Shown here: positions 53,301-62,659 of the stretch, in pieces | Position numbering within the stretch: position 1 is the stretch's first letter | Layout: each line of letters starts with the position of its first letter | Source of the DNA: Amycolatopsis sp. 195334CR | GTDB taxonomy: Bacteria > Actinomycetota > Actinomycetes > Mycobacteriales > Pseudonocardiaceae | Length of the DNA: 64,000 bases | Direction of reading: 5' to 3' | Assembly (NCBI RefSeq): GCF_017309385.1 | Contig: NZ_JAFJMJ010000004.1 | Span: 124,001-188,000, forward strand | Program-made: the position numbers and the translations under genes | Notes under the pieces: generated by a model | The model's input: the letters and a program-made list of their open reading frames with translations, nothing else | Told to the model about the DNA's origin: nothing | The model's database searches: none

Positions 53301-55153
53301 TCGGTCGCGGGCCTGCGGAACTGGGCGGCGTAGAGGCGGTGGTACGCGCCCTCGGCCGCGAGCAGTTCCGCGTGCGTGCCCTGTTCGACGATGCGGCCCG
53401 CTTCCATCACCAGGATCAGGTCCGCGTCGCGGATGGTGGACAGCCGGTGCGCGATGACGAAGCTGGTCCGGTTCGACCGCAGCGCCGCCATCGCGTGCTG
53501 CACCAGCGATTCGGTGCGGGTGTCCACCGAACTGGTCGCCTCGTCCAGGATCAGCAGCGACGGATCGGCCAGGAACGCCCGCGCGATGGTGAGCAGCTGC
53601 TTCTCCCCGGCGCTGATGTTGGTGCCGTCGTCGTCGATCACCGTGTCGTAGCCGTCGGGCAGGCTGCGCACGAACCGGTCGACGAAGGTGGCCTTCGCCG
53701 CCGCCTCGATCTGCTCCTCGGTCGCGTCCGGCCTGCCGTAGGCGATGTTGTCCCGGATGGTGCCGCCGAACAGCCAGGTGTCCTGCAGCACCATGCCGAT
53801 CTGCCCGCGCAGCCCGGCCCGGTCGAGCCGGGTGATGTCGGTGCGGTCCAGGGTGATCCGGCCCGCGTCCAGCTCGTAGAACCGCATGATCAGGTTGACC
53901 AGCGTGGTCTTGCCCGCCCCGGTCGGCCCGACCACGGCCACCGTCTGGCCCGGTTCGGCGACCAGCGACAGGTCCTCGATCAGCGGCGTCTCCGGGTCGT
54001 AGGAGAAGCTCACCCGCTCGAACTCGACCCGGCCGCGCTGGCCCTGCCGGTGCGCCGCCCGCTCCGGCACGGCCGGATCGGGTTCCTGCTCCTCGGCGTC
54101 GAGCAGCTCGAACACCCGCTCCGCCGAGGCCACACCCGACTGCAGCAGGTTCGCCATCGAGGCCGCCTGCGTCAGCGGCTGGGTGAACTGCCGCGAGTAC
54201 TGCAGGAAGGCCTGCACGTCACCGATGGTCATCGCGCCGGTGGTCACCCGGAGCCCGCCGACCACGGCCAGCGCCAGGTAGCTGAGGTTGGACACGAACA
54301 TCATCGACGGCATGATCACGCCGGAGACGAACTGCGCGCCGAGGCTGGCCCCGAACAGCTTCTCGTTGCGCTCGGAGAACTCCCGCTCCACCTCTTCGCG
54401 GCGGCCGAAGGCGGTGACCAGCTCGTGCCCGGAGAAGGCCTCCTCGATCTGCGCGTTGAGCGAACCGGTGTGCTGCCACTGCGCCACGAACAGCTTCTGC
54501 GACCGCTTCCCGATCACCCGCGTGACCACAATGGACAGTGGAACCGCGGTGAGCGCGATCAGCGCCAGCAGCGGCGAGATGACCAGCATCATCACCAGCA
54601 CGCCGAGCACGGTCAGCACCGCCGAGAGCAGCTGGCTCAGCGTCTGCAGCAGGGTCTGCGAGATGTTGTCGATGTCGTTGGTGACCCGGCTGAGCAGCTC
54701 ACCGCGCGGCTGCCGGTCGTAGTAGCGCAGCGGCAGCCGGTGCAGTTTGCCCTCGACCTCCTCGCGCAACCGGAACACGAAGCGCTGCACCACGTTGTTC
54801 AGCATCCGGCCCTGCGCCCAGCTGAACACCGACGACGCCAGGTAGAGCCCGAGCACCCACGCGAGCACCTCCCCGAGCGCGGCGAAGTCCAGCGCACCGC
54901 GCCGCACGCCCTCGATCACCACGTCCGTGGCGTGCCCGAGCACCTTGGGCCCGGCCACCGAAAGCGCGACGCTGGCCACGCCGAGCGTGATGATCACCAG
55001 CAGCAGCGGGCGTTCGCCGCGCAGCCTGCCGAGCAGGCGCTTCGCCGACGCGGTGAAGTTCACCGCCTTGCTCGCGGGCATGCCGATCGCGGGCCCGCGG
55101 CCGAAGATCGTCGCCTGCTGCTGCAGCGGGCGGTTCGTGGTGGGGGCGCTCAT
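53297..55153 (-). CDS. ABC exporter subunit with canonical ATP site residues
   Basis: 618 residues: a cytoplasmic N-terminal extension of about 35, six membrane helices (about 45-340) and an ATPase domain. Walker A GPTGAGKTT and Walker B LLILDEATSSVD with its catalytic Glu are canonical, as is the H-loop VIAHRLST. The signature motif is altered to ISAGEKQ. It pairs with the upstream subunit to form a heterodimeric exporter of the TM287/288 or BmrCD type. Its ATG overlaps the partner's stop (ATGA). Confidence 0.92.
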   Translation of the reverse strand: MSAPTTNRPLQQQATIFGRGPAIGMPASKAVNFTASAKRLLGRLRGERPLLLVIITLGVASVALSVAGPKVLGHATDVVIEGVRRGALDFAALGEVLAWVLGLYLASSVFSWAQGRMLNNVVQRFVFRLREEVEGKLHRLPLRYYDRQPRGELLSRVTNDIDNISQTLLQTLSQLLSAVLTVLGVLVMMLVISPLLALIALTAVPLSIVVTRVIGKRSQKLFVAQWQHTGSLNAQIEEAFSGHELVTAFGRREEVEREFSERNEKLFGASLGAQFVSGVIMPSMMFVSNLSYLALAVVGGLRVTTGAMTIGDVQAFLQYSRQFTQPLTQAASMANLLQSGVASAERVFELLDAEEQEPDPAVPERAAHRQGQRGRVEFERVSFSYDPETPLIEDLSLVAEPGQTVAVVGPTGAGKTTLVNLIMRFYELDAGRITLDRTDITRLDRAGLRGQIGMVLQDTWLFGGTIRDNIAYGRPDATEEQIEAAAKATFVDRFVRSLPDGYDTVIDDDGTNISAGEKQLLTIARAFLADPSLLILDEATSSVDTRTESLVQHAMAALRSNRTSFVIAHRLSTIRDADLILVMEAGRIVEQGTHAELLAAEGAYHRLYAAQFRRPATD

Positions 55154-56889
55154 GCCGCGGGCTCCGGGGTCAGCTGGGACTGGACGATCTCGAGATAGGT
55201 GGGGCAGCTCTCCAGCAGTTCGGCGTGCGTGCCGAGACCGACCACGGAACCGTTCTCCAGCACCACGATCTGCTCGGCATCGACCACAGTGGACACCCGT
55301 TGGGCGACCACCAGCACGGCGGCGTCGGTGATGTGCGGCCGCAGCGCGGTGCGCAACGCGGCGTCGGTGGCCAGGTCGAGCGCGGAGAACGAGTCGTCGA
55401 ACAGGTAGATCTCGGGTTTGCGCACCAGCGCGCGGGCGATGGACAGGCGCTGGCGCTGCCCGCCGGAGACGTTCGTGCCGCCCTGGGTGATCGGCGCGTC
55501 GAGCCCGCCGCTCATGGCTTCGACGAACTCGCGGGCCTGCGCGATTTCCAGCGCCTCCCACAGTTCTTCGTCGGTGGCCTCCGGTTTCCCGTACCGCAGG
55601 TTGCTCGCCACGGTGCCGGTGAACAGGTACGGCCGCTGGGGCACCAGCCCGATCCGGCCGCGCAGCAGCGCGGGATCGAGCTCCCGCACGTCCACGCCGT
55701 TGACCAGCAGGCTGCCGCCGGTGACGTCGAGCAGCCGGGGGATCAGCGAGACCAGCGTGGTCTTGCCCGCGCCCGTGCTGCCCACGATCGCGGTGGTCCT
55801 GCCCGGCCCGGCGCGGAAGGAAACCCCGCGCAGCACCGGATCCGCGGCACCGGGGTAGCGCAGTTCGACGTCGCGGAACTCCACCTCGCCGTGCCCGGTC
55901 ACCTCGCGCACCGGGTTTTCCGGCGGCAGCACGGAGGATTCGGTGTCCAGCACCTCGACGATGCGCTCGGCGCAGACCGACGCGCGCGGGATCAGCGTGG
56001 CGATGAAGGTCACCATCATCACCGAGGTGAGGATGAGCATCAGGTAGCTCAGGAACGCGACCATGGCGCCCACCTGGAGCTGCCCCTCGGCCACCCGGTG
56101 CGCGCCGAACCAGACCACCGCCACGCTGGAGGCGTTGAGCACCAGCATCACGATCGGGAACAGCAGCGCCTGCAACCGGCCCACCCGCAGCGCGGTGTCG
56201 GTCAGCGCGGTGTTCGCCTCGGCGAAGCGGCGCGTCTCCACCGGTTCGCGGACGAAGGCGCGGACCACGCGGATGCCGGACAGCTGTTCGCGCAGCACCC
56301 GGTTCACCGCGTCGATGCGGTCCTGCATGGTGCGGAAGCGCGGCACCATGCGGACGATGATCAGGCCCATCGCGACCAGCAGCACCGGCACCGCGACCAG
56401 CATCAGCCAGGACAGCCCGGCGTCCTCGCGGATGGCCAGCACGATGCCGCCGACGGACATGATCGGCGCGGTGACCAGCATCGTGCAGGCCATCACCACC
56501 AGCATCTGCACCTGCTGCACGTCGTTGGTGTTGCGGGTGATCAGCGAGGCGGCGCCGAAGCCGGAGACCTCCCTGGCCGAGAACGCGCCCGCGCGGTGGA
56601 ACAGCGACGCGCGCACGTCGCGGCCGAAGCTCATCGCCACCCGCGCGCCGAGGTAGACCGCACCGGTGGAGCACAGGATCTGCAGCAGCGTGACGGCGAG
56701 CATCCAGCCGCCGACGCGCAGGATGTAGGCGGTGTCCCCGGTGGCCACGCCCTGGTCGATGATGTCGGCGTTCAGGGTCGGCAGGTACAGCGAGCCCATC
56801 GTGCCGACCAGTTGCAGGAGCACCACGCCGGTCAGTTCACGCCGGTACGGCCGCAGGTGACCGCGCAGCAGGCGACTCAGCAAGCCCAA
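55150..56889 (-). CDS. ABC exporter subunit with degenerate ATP site residues
   Basis: 579 residues from TTG 56889 (a TTG two codons later has better ribosome-site spacing). Six membrane helices, then an ATPase domain with Walker A GSTGAGKTT and signature VSGGQRQ. Walker B ends FDDSFSALD, with Asp where the catalytic Glu belongs, and the H-loop is VVAQRVST with Gln for His. With the altered signature in the partner this gives one non-hydrolysing and one active ATP site. The substrate is unknown (drugs or lipids). The TetR gene upstream is divergent. Confidence 0.92.
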   Translation of the reverse strand: MGLLSRLLRGHLRPYRRELTGVVLLQLVGTMGSLYLPTLNADIIDQGVATGDTAYILRVGGWMLAVTLLQILCSTGAVYLGARVAMSFGRDVRASLFHRAGAFSAREVSGFGAASLITRNTNDVQQVQMLVVMACTMLVTAPIMSVGGIVLAIREDAGLSWLMLVAVPVLLVAMGLIIVRMVPRFRTMQDRIDAVNRVLREQLSGIRVVRAFVREPVETRRFAEANTALTDTALRVGRLQALLFPIVMLVLNASSVAVVWFGAHRVAEGQLQVGAMVAFLSYLMLILTSVMMVTFIATLIPRASVCAERIVEVLDTESSVLPPENPVREVTGHGEVEFRDVELRYPGAADPVLRGVSFRAGPGRTTAIVGSTGAGKTTLVSLIPRLLDVTGGSLLVNGVDVRELDPALLRGRIGLVPQRPYLFTGTVASNLRYGKPEATDEELWEALEIAQAREFVEAMSGGLDAPITQGGTNVSGGQRQRLSIARALVRKPEIYLFDDSFSALDLATDAALRTALRPHITDAAVLVVAQRVSTVVDAEQIVVLENGSVVGLGTHAELLESCPTYLEIVQSQLTPEPAA

Positions 56890-56971
56890 CCCCCAGGAAG
56901 AAACGTTCCGTATCTAACCGCGCCAGGCTACAGTCCCGGTCGGGAAACGCAACTGGGATAAAAGGGGCACT

Positions 56972-57565
56972 GTGGCAGAGGCGAGGCCGCGCCGCCGGGG
57001 CGAACACCTCGAACAGGCGATCTTCGAAGCCGTCTGGGCGGAACTGCTCGACGTCGGTTACGCGAAGCTCACCATGGAGGCGGTCGCCGCGCGGGCCGGG
57101 ACCAGCAAGCCGGTGCTGTACCGGCGGTGGGCCGGGCGGGCCGAACTGGTGCTGGCGGCGTGGCGGCACCGGCTCCCGGTGTCGCTGGAACTGCCGGACA
57201 CCGGGACGCTGCCGGCGGACCTGAAGGAGCTGCTCGGCCGGTCGCTGTGCCGGTTCGAGGACTTCTCGCCGGACCTGCTGGCCGGGCTGACCACCGAGAC
57301 CTTCCGCGATCCGGAGGTGTTCGCCCTGCTGCGCAAGCAGATCGCGAAGGCCGCGCCGGGACAGGCGTTCGAGGCGCTGATCCGACGGGCGGTCGAACGC
57401 GGTGAACTCGCCGAGCCGCGGCTGACCCCGCGTGTGCTCGCGCTGCCGCTGGACCTGATCCGCGCGGACGCGGTGCTCTACGGCAGGCAGTTGACCGAGG
57501 CGCGCATCGCCGAGATCGTCGACGACGTCTTCCTCCCGCTGCTGCGCGGCCTCGCGGCTCAGTGA
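56972..57565 (+). CDS. TetR-family regulator of the ABC exporter
   Basis: 197 residues from GTG 56972 (AAAGGGG five bases upstream). The helix-turn-helix is LTMEAVAARAGTSKPVLYRRW (about 34-54); the C-terminal domain is of the TetR_C_11-like kind. It is divergent from the exporter operon 82 bases away, a standard arrangement for drug-responsive repression. I saw no perfect palindrome there, only GAAACG-containing partial repeats. Its end overlaps the Nudix gene by four bases. Confidence 0.9.
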   Translation: MAEARPRRRGEHLEQAIFEAVWAELLDVGYAKLTMEAVAARAGTSKPVLYRRWAGRAELVLAAWRHRLPVSLELPDTGTLPADLKELLGRSLCRFEDFSPDLLAGLTTETFRDPEVFALLRKQIAKAAPGQAFEALIRRAVERGELAEPRLTPRVLALPLDLIRADAVLYGRQLTEARIAEIVDDVFLPLLRGLAAQ

Positions 57566-58044
57566 GCACCGCGCCCCGGACGCGGGCGGCTACTGTCGGC
57601 CCCGTGGTGCGCGACGAACTGGGCAACGAACTGCGGGGCTTCCACCCGGCACTCGGTCCCGAGCCGATGCCGCTCGCGCTGGTGGTGGTCGAATCCGGCG
57701 GGCTGGTGCTGCTGATGCTCAACGCCTTCCGCCGGACGTGGGAGCTGCCCGGCGGCATGCTCGAACCGGGGGAGACCCCGGAAGCGGCGGCCCTGCGGGA
57801 ACTCGCCGAGGAAACCGGCCTCACGGCCACGGCGGCGGAGTTCGCCGCCGTGGCCGAGTTCGCGTTGGTGGCGCCGGTCCGGCGCGAGTTCGCCGCGCTC
57901 TACCGGCTCTCGCTGCCCGGCCGCCCGCGGCCGGTGGTCAGCGACGAGGCACTGGACTTCCGGTGGTGGGACCCGGCCACGCCGGTCCCCGAAGCGACGA
58001 GCCCGCTCGACGCCGAGATCGCGCGCGTGCTCAGGCGCCGCTGA
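57562..58044 (+). CDS. Nudix hydrolase
   Basis: 160 residues. The Nudix box GGMLEPGETPEAAALRELAE plus ETGL (about 59-82) is complete with its REL-EE metal ligands. It hydrolyses a nucleoside diphosphate linked to another moiety; the substrate is not predictable. The GTG overlaps the tetR stop (GTGA); GTG 57604 is an alternative start. The 3' end overlaps the convergent VOC gene by 14 bases. Confidence 0.9.
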   Translation: MSTAPRTRAATVGPVVRDELGNELRGFHPALGPEPMPLALVVVESGGLVLLMLNAFRRTWELPGGMLEPGETPEAAALRELAEETGLTATAAEFAAVAEFALVAPVRREFAALYRLSLPGRPRPVVSDEALDFRWWDPATPVPEATSPLDAEIARVLRRR

Positions 58045-58432
58045 TGTTGACCATCCAGGAAATGCCGAACTGGTCTTCGCAGGCGCCGAATTCGTCACCC
58101 CACATCTGCTTTTCCAGCGGTACCGAAACGGTGCCCTTGCCGGACAGCTGCTCCCAGTAACCACGCAGTTCGCCCGAGTCGTCGCCGCTGAGGCTGATGG
58201 CGATGTTCGTGCCGGGGTTGTATTCCATGCCGGTCGGCGTGTCCGCGCCCATCAGGGTGAACCCGCCCGGGGTCTCCAGCATGCCGTGCATGATCTTGTC
58301 CTGGTCGTGGTCGGCGCCGGATTCCCCGAAGGTGTTCAGCACCAGGTCCCCGCCGAACACCTCGCGGTAGAACTCCATCGCCGCGCGCGCGTTGCCGTCG
58401 AAGCTGATGTAGGGATTGAGCCGACTGGGCAT
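58031..58432 (-). CDS. VOC/PhnB-like protein
   Basis: 133 residues starting MPSRLNPYISFDGNARAAMEFYREVFGG, the pattern of PhnB/3-demethylubiquinone-like VOC proteins. MLMGADTP-type and GEFGACEDQFGISWMV segments complete the paired beta-alpha-beta units. No function is assigned for this family in general. ATG 58432 has AGGAG six bases upstream. Confidence 0.9.
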   Translation of the reverse strand: MPSRLNPYISFDGNARAAMEFYREVFGGDLVLNTFGESGADHDQDKIMHGMLETPGGFTLMGADTPTGMEYNPGTNIAISLSGDDSGELRGYWEQLSGKGTVSVPLEKQMWGDEFGACEDQFGISWMVNISGA

Positions 58433-58537
58433 CGGAAGCTCCTCTGTTCGTGACGGAGCGCCATACTCGCAGACCGGCCCCGAACCCGACAACGCTCGAT
58501 CCGGTAACACCCGATTACGGCATTCGGCTCGGGTTTT

Positions 58538-58576
58538 CACTCCGGAGTGGGTAATTCCCGTGCCTCTCGCTAACGT
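58538..58576 (+). promoter_or_regulatory. Possible P450 promoter with palindrome
   Basis: CACTCCGGAGTG (58538-58549) is a perfect 12-bp palindrome located where the -35 would be; TAACGT (58571-58576) is a possible -10. Nothing else stands out between 58433 and 58609. Confidence 0.5.
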
Positions 58577-58609
58577 GGCTGACCCGTTCACTGCCGACCG
58601 AGGAGTGTC

Positions 58610-59827
58610 ATGACTACCGCACGTGAGGCACCGGACATCCTTTCCGCCGAATTCGCCGCGGACCCGTACTCGGCCTACCGGATCATGCTCGCCGACCGGC
58701 CGCTGATCTGGCACGAGGCCATGTCGAGCTACATCGTCTCCCGCTACGAGGACGTGTCGCGGGCGTTCAAGGAACCGGCCTTCACCACGGACAACTACGA
58801 CTGGCAGCTGGAACCGGTGCACGGCAAGACCATTCTCCAGCTGAGCGGCCGCGAGCACGCCGTGCGCCGCGCGCTGATCGCGCCCGCGTTCCGCGGCAGC
58901 GAACTCGAGCGCCGGTTCCGCCCGGTCATCGAAGCCAACGCGCGCCGGTTGATCGATGCCTTCCGCGACAAGGGATCCGCCGATCTGGTCACCGACTTCG
59001 CCCGCCGGTTCCCGATCGGGGTGATCGTCGACATGCTGGGCCTCGACGCGGGCGACCACGACCGGTTCCAGCGCTGGTACACCTCGATCATCGCCTTCCT
59101 CGGCAACCTCAGCCAGGACGAGCGGATCACCGCGGACGGCCTGCGCACCCGCGCGGAGTTCGCCGAGTACATGGTGCCGATCATCCGGCTGCGCCGGGAA
59201 AACCCCGGCGACGACCTGCTCTCCACCCTGTGCGCGGCCGAGGTCGACGGCACGAGGATGAGCGACGAGGACATCAAGGCCTTCTGCAGCCTGCTGCTCG
59301 CCGCCGGCGGCGAGACCACCGACAAGGCGATCGCGAGCATCTTCCAGAACCTGCTGCGGCACCCGGACCAGCTCGCCGCGGTGCGGGCCGACCGGAGCCT
59401 GATCCCCCAGGCGTTCGCGGAAACCCTGCGCTACACCCCGCCGGTGCACATGATCATGCGCCAGCCCGCCGAGGACGTCGAACTCGGCGGCGGCGTGATC
59501 CCGGCGGGCAGCACGGTGACCTGCCTGATCGGCGCGGCCAACCGCGACAGCCGCCGCTTCGCCGACGCCGACCGGTTCGACATCTTCCGCACCGACCTGC
59601 CCACCCACACCGCGTTCTCCGCGGCGGCGAGCCACCTGTCCTTCGCACTGGGACGGCACTTCTGCGTCGGCGCGCTGCTGGCGAAGACCGAGGTGGAGGT
59701 CGGCGTGAACCAGCTGCTCGACGCCATGCCGGACCTGCGCTTCGCCGACGGCTTCACCCCGGCGGAGGAGGGCGTGTTCACCCGGGGCCCGGCCTGTCTC
59801 CCGGTCCGCTTCACCCCGGCGGCCTGA
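58610..59827 (+). CDS. Cytochrome P450 with canonical motifs
   Basis: 405 residues, bacterial class I P450. I-helix LLAAGGETTDKA (oxygen activation), ExxR motif ETLR, and heme loop FALGRHFCVGALLAKTE with the cysteine ligand. It is soluble with no membrane anchor. The substrate is unknown. The GAGGAG ribosome site is close to ATG 58610. It converges with the conservon-linked P450 and is separated from it by a strong hairpin, so it is not part of that operon. Confidence 0.93.
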   Translation: MTTAREAPDILSAEFAADPYSAYRIMLADRPLIWHEAMSSYIVSRYEDVSRAFKEPAFTTDNYDWQLEPVHGKTILQLSGREHAVRRALIAPAFRGSELERRFRPVIEANARRLIDAFRDKGSADLVTDFARRFPIGVIVDMLGLDAGDHDRFQRWYTSIIAFLGNLSQDERITADGLRTRAEFAEYMVPIIRLRRENPGDDLLSTLCAAEVDGTRMSDEDIKAFCSLLLAAGGETTDKAIASIFQNLLRHPDQLAAVRADRSLIPQAFAETLRYTPPVHMIMRQPAEDVELGGGVIPAGSTVTCLIGAANRDSRRFADADRFDIFRTDLPTHTAFSAAASHLSFALGRHFCVGALLAKTEVEVGVNQLLDAMPDLRFADGFTPAEEGVFTRGPACLPVRFTPAA

Positions 59828-59830
59828 GCG

Positions 59831-59900
59831 CGCGGGTGTGGGACCCGGCCGCCGGAACTCGCCCCCCGCACGGCGAGTTCCGGCGAGTCCCACACCCGCG
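59831..59900. terminator. Two-part hairpin terminator between convergent P450 genes
   Basis: An outer 14-bp stem (59831-59844 with 59887-59900) encloses an inner 13-bp stem (59851-59863 with 59872-59884). Both are perfect. It can act in both directions. Confidence 0.85.
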
Positions 59901-59932
59901 GCCTTCCGCTCCCCGCGCCGGGAGCAGAAGGG

Positions 59933-61219
59933 TCAGCGCACCCGGCCGAGCGGCGCGGCCCCGAGCGCGCCGGCGACGTGGGTCGGGGTGAAGGTGACCG
60001 GCAGGCTCTCCAGCCCGCGCATCCACACCGACGGGTGCCACACCAGCGCGTCCCCCTCGACCGCGAGCGAGACGTCCGGCAGCCGGTCGAGCAGCACCTC
60101 GATGGTGGTCCTGGCGATCACCTCGGCCACCTCCGGCGCCGGGTACGGGCAGCCGTGCTCGCCGTGGCCGAAGGACATGTGCGCGTGGTTGCCCAGCGAA
60201 CCGGCCGAAGAGTCGGGGCGCACCAGCGGATCCGAGTTCGCCGCGGCCAGCCCCATCACCACCAGGTCGCCCGAGCGCACCCGCTGCCCGCCGAGCTGGG
60301 TGTCCCTGGTGGCGAAGCGGCCGATGAAGTTCTGCGTCGGCGTGTCGTGCCAGAGCACCTCGTTCAGCGCCTGCCCGACGCTGCCGCGCCCACCGGACAG
60401 GGTCATCGCGAACCGCAGGTCGGTCAGCATCAGCCGGATGGTGTTGCCGATCCAGTTCGCCGTCGGCTGCTGCGCGGCCGCGGTGACCACCAGCAGGTCC
60501 TGCACGATCTCCTCCTCGGACAGCCCGGCGGGGGAGGCCAGCAGCTGCGAGGGCAGGTCGGTGCCCGGGTAGTCCCGTTTGTACGCCACCAGCGCGCGCA
60601 TCGCGGCCTGCACCCGCAGGTGCGCGTTCATCGCGTCCGGCCCGACGTCCAGCGAGATCGCCACATCCCGCACCAGCGCCGGGGTCTCCGCCTCCGGCAT
60701 GCCGTAGATCTTCGCCACCGCCAGCAACGGGATGCGCATCGCGTACTGCGCCACCAGATCCGCTTCGCCGGTCCCGGCGAAGGCGTCGATCAGCCGGTCG
60801 GCGATCCGCTCGCAGTGCGCGCCCAGCTCGAACTGGTCCACCGCGGCGAGCGCCTCGCTGATCGCGCCCGCGCGGCGGCGGTGCTCGGCGCCCTCGGTGA
60901 ACATCACCGACGGGTTGTGCGCCACGTACGGCAGCAGCGGCCAGTCGGCGGGCACGCGCTCCCATTCGTTCCAGCGGCGGGTGTCCCTGGCGAACAGCTG
61001 CGAATCGCTGGTGACCTGGTGCATCTCGCGGTACCCGGAGACGAACCACGCCGGGATGTCGCCGTCGAGCAGGATCGGCGCCACCGGCCCGTACTCGTCG
61101 CGGATGGCGGCGTAGAGCTTGGCCGGATCGGTGTTGAACTGCGGGCCGTAGAGCCGGACCCGCTCCACCGGGGCGGCCGGCGGCCAGGCGGGGTCGGCGG
61201 AGTGGCGGAACTCGGTCAT
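59933..61219 (-). CDS. Conservon-linked cytochrome P450 without ExxR arginine (CYP157-like)
   Basis: 428 residues. The heme loop SFGHGEHGCPYPAPEVAE carries the cysteine ligand. The K-helix reads EVLW where ExxR is almost universal, so the arginine is replaced by tryptophan. The I-helix (VVTAAAQQPTANW) lacks the usual AGxET. The Streptomyces CYP157 family encoded in conservons is known for an altered ExxR motif and the same genetic position, so this is probably a CvnE-like protein. The ATG overlaps the GTPase stop (ATGA). Confidence 0.9.
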   Translation of the reverse strand: MTEFRHSADPAWPPAAPVERVRLYGPQFNTDPAKLYAAIRDEYGPVAPILLDGDIPAWFVSGYREMHQVTSDSQLFARDTRRWNEWERVPADWPLLPYVAHNPSVMFTEGAEHRRRAGAISEALAAVDQFELGAHCERIADRLIDAFAGTGEADLVAQYAMRIPLLAVAKIYGMPEAETPALVRDVAISLDVGPDAMNAHLRVQAAMRALVAYKRDYPGTDLPSQLLASPAGLSEEEIVQDLLVVTAAAQQPTANWIGNTIRLMLTDLRFAMTLSGGRGSVGQALNEVLWHDTPTQNFIGRFATRDTQLGGQRVRSGDLVVMGLAAANSDPLVRPDSSAGSLGNHAHMSFGHGEHGCPYPAPEVAEVIARTTIEVLLDRLPDVSLAVEGDALVWHPSVWMRGLESLPVTFTPTHVAGALGAAPLGRVR

Positions 61220-61845
61220 GGTGCGGTCTCCCGGGCGGCTGACAGGGCGGAGAGGTGGTAGAGGTGGTCGACGAGGGCGATCAGGACCTGTTTGGCCGAG
61301 GACCGCGCCCGCGCGTCGCAGTCGATCAGCGGGATCCCGTCGGGCAGGGACAGCGCCTCGCGCACGTCGGCGAGGTCGTGCCGCGGCGGGCCGAAGTTGT
61401 TGCGGGCCACGATGAACGGCGTGCCGTGGTGTTCGAGGCGGTCGATCGCGTACCACGAGTCGGCCAGCCGCCGGGTGTCCACCAGCACCACCGCGCCGAG
61501 GGTGCCGGAGAACAGCCGGTCCCACAGGAACCAGAACCGCTCCTGGCCGGGCGCGCCGAACAGGTAGAGCACCATCTTCTCGTCCAGGCTGATCCGGCCG
61601 AAGTCGAAGGCCACCGTGGTGGTGGTCTTGAACCGGGCCCCGGCGTTGAAGTCCACCCCGGCGCCGGCCTGGGTCATCGTCTCCTCGGTGCTCAGCGGCC
61701 GGATCTCGCTGACCGAGCGGACCATCGTGGTCTTGCCGACGCCGAAGCCGCCGACCACCACGATCTTCAGCCCGTGCGCGGCGGTGCCGTGCAACGGGGT
61801 GCGGGCGGACGGCCCGGCGGCTGCTTCAGAGATTGCGGAGTCCAA
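61216..61845 (-). CDS. cvnD: Conservon GTPase (CvnD)
   Basis: 209 residues from TTG 61845 (GAAGG eight bases upstream). G1 motif GGFGVGKTT at about 32-40, then FGRISLDEKMVLYLFGAPGQERF, the G3 region. The usual NKxD is replaced by ARNNFGPPRHD, common in this family. These MglA/Ras-like GTPases act with the roadblock and sensor proteins of the conservon at the membrane. It overlaps the DUF742 gene by 20 bases. Confidence 0.92.
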   Translation of the reverse strand: MDSAISEAAAGPSARTPLHGTAAHGLKIVVVGGFGVGKTTMVRSVSEIRPLSTEETMTQAGAGVDFNAGARFKTTTTVAFDFGRISLDEKMVLYLFGAPGQERFWFLWDRLFSGTLGAVVLVDTRRLADSWYAIDRLEHHGTPFIVARNNFGPPRHDLADVREALSLPDGIPLIDCDARARSSAKQVLIALVDHLYHLSALSAARETAP

Positions 61846-62185
61846 CGAGCACCTTCTTCAGGAATTCCAGCTCGGGCAGATCGGTCCCCGGCCCGACGGC
61901 GGCGGGGTGGCGGGCGGAGACGAGGCCGGCCCGCAGCAGGTCGGCCACCAGGATGCGGACCACGCTCACCGGCAGCCCGAGTTCCGAGGCGAGTTCGACC
62001 ACCGAGGTCGGGTGGCGGCCCAGCTGGAGGATCCGCACGTGTTCGGACTGCCTGCCCGCCGAGGGGTCCGCTTCGCTGACGATCAGCGTGACCAGGTCGA
62101 GGTCGATCTCCCCGGGCCCGCTGCGCCCGCCGGTGACGGTGTAGAGCCGGTCGGGGTTCTCGTCCTCGAGCGGGCTCCGGTTCAT
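61826..62185 (-). CDS. cvnC: Conservon DUF742 protein (CvnC)
   Basis: 119 residues. The DUF742 pattern is LYTVTGGRSGPGEIDLDLVTLI at the N terminus, then a helix-turn-helix-like core SVVELASELGLPVSVVRILVADL, and LLKKVLVGLRNL-like residues at the end. It overlaps CvnB (ATGA) and CvnD. A DNA-binding or adaptor role is suggested by the helix-turn-helix shape but not shown. Confidence 0.92.
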   Translation of the reverse strand: MNRSPLEDENPDRLYTVTGGRSGPGEIDLDLVTLIVSEADPSAGRQSEHVRILQLGRHPTSVVELASELGLPVSVVRILVADLLRAGLVSARHPAAVGPGTDLPELEFLKKVLVGLRNL

Positions 62186-62598
62186 GTCAGCGCGCTGGGC
62201 TGCGCATGCCGGGGTGGAGCGGTCAGGTAGCCGCCGATCTGCTCGACCAGCTCGTCCATGTTGTGGCCGATCAGCCCGACGTCGGCGTCCTCGCCGGCGA
62301 TCACCGCCAGGTGCGCGCCGTCCCCGGCGTCGACGATGAACAGGATGCCGCCGTGGAACTCGGTCATCGAGTTGCGCACGCCGCCGGAACCGTCGCCGAA
62401 CTCCATCGACGCGCCGTAGCACAGCGACTGCACACCGGCCGCGATGGCGGCCAGCTGGTCGGCCTGGTCGGTGCCGAGGGCGGCGGTGTGGCACAGCTTG
62501 AGCCCGTCCCTGGACAGCACCAGCGCGTGACGGGCGCCGGGCGTGTTCCGCACCAGGTTCTCCAGTAACCATTCGAGGCTCGGATCAGTCGTGTTCAT
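62182..62598 (-). CDS. cvnB: Conservon roadblock/LC7 protein (CvnB)
   Basis: 138 residues with the roadblock fold: WLLENLVRNTPGARHALVLSRDG, LAAIAAGVQSL, GGILFIVDAGDGAHLAVIA and a C-terminal helix. Roadblock proteins typically act as GTPase-activating or scaffold partners of MglA-like GTPases, here CvnD. It follows the kinase gene by 61 bases. Confidence 0.93.
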   Translation of the reverse strand: MNTTDPSLEWLLENLVRNTPGARHALVLSRDGLKLCHTAALGTDQADQLAAIAAGVQSLCYGASMEFGDGSGGVRNSMTEFHGGILFIVDAGDGAHLAVIAGEDADVGLIGHNMDELVEQIGGYLTAPPRHAQPSALT

Positions 62599-62659
62599 CG
62601 AGTGTCGGGGCGGCCCGCCCCGCGCTCCCCTCTGCTCATCGGTGGGTGGACGGCGGGAA

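Noticed and set aside
58610..61219. Two P450 genes as part of a natural-product gene cluster.
   Set aside because: No polyketide, peptide or terpene synthase lies nearby. One P450 belongs to the conservon and the other stands alone.
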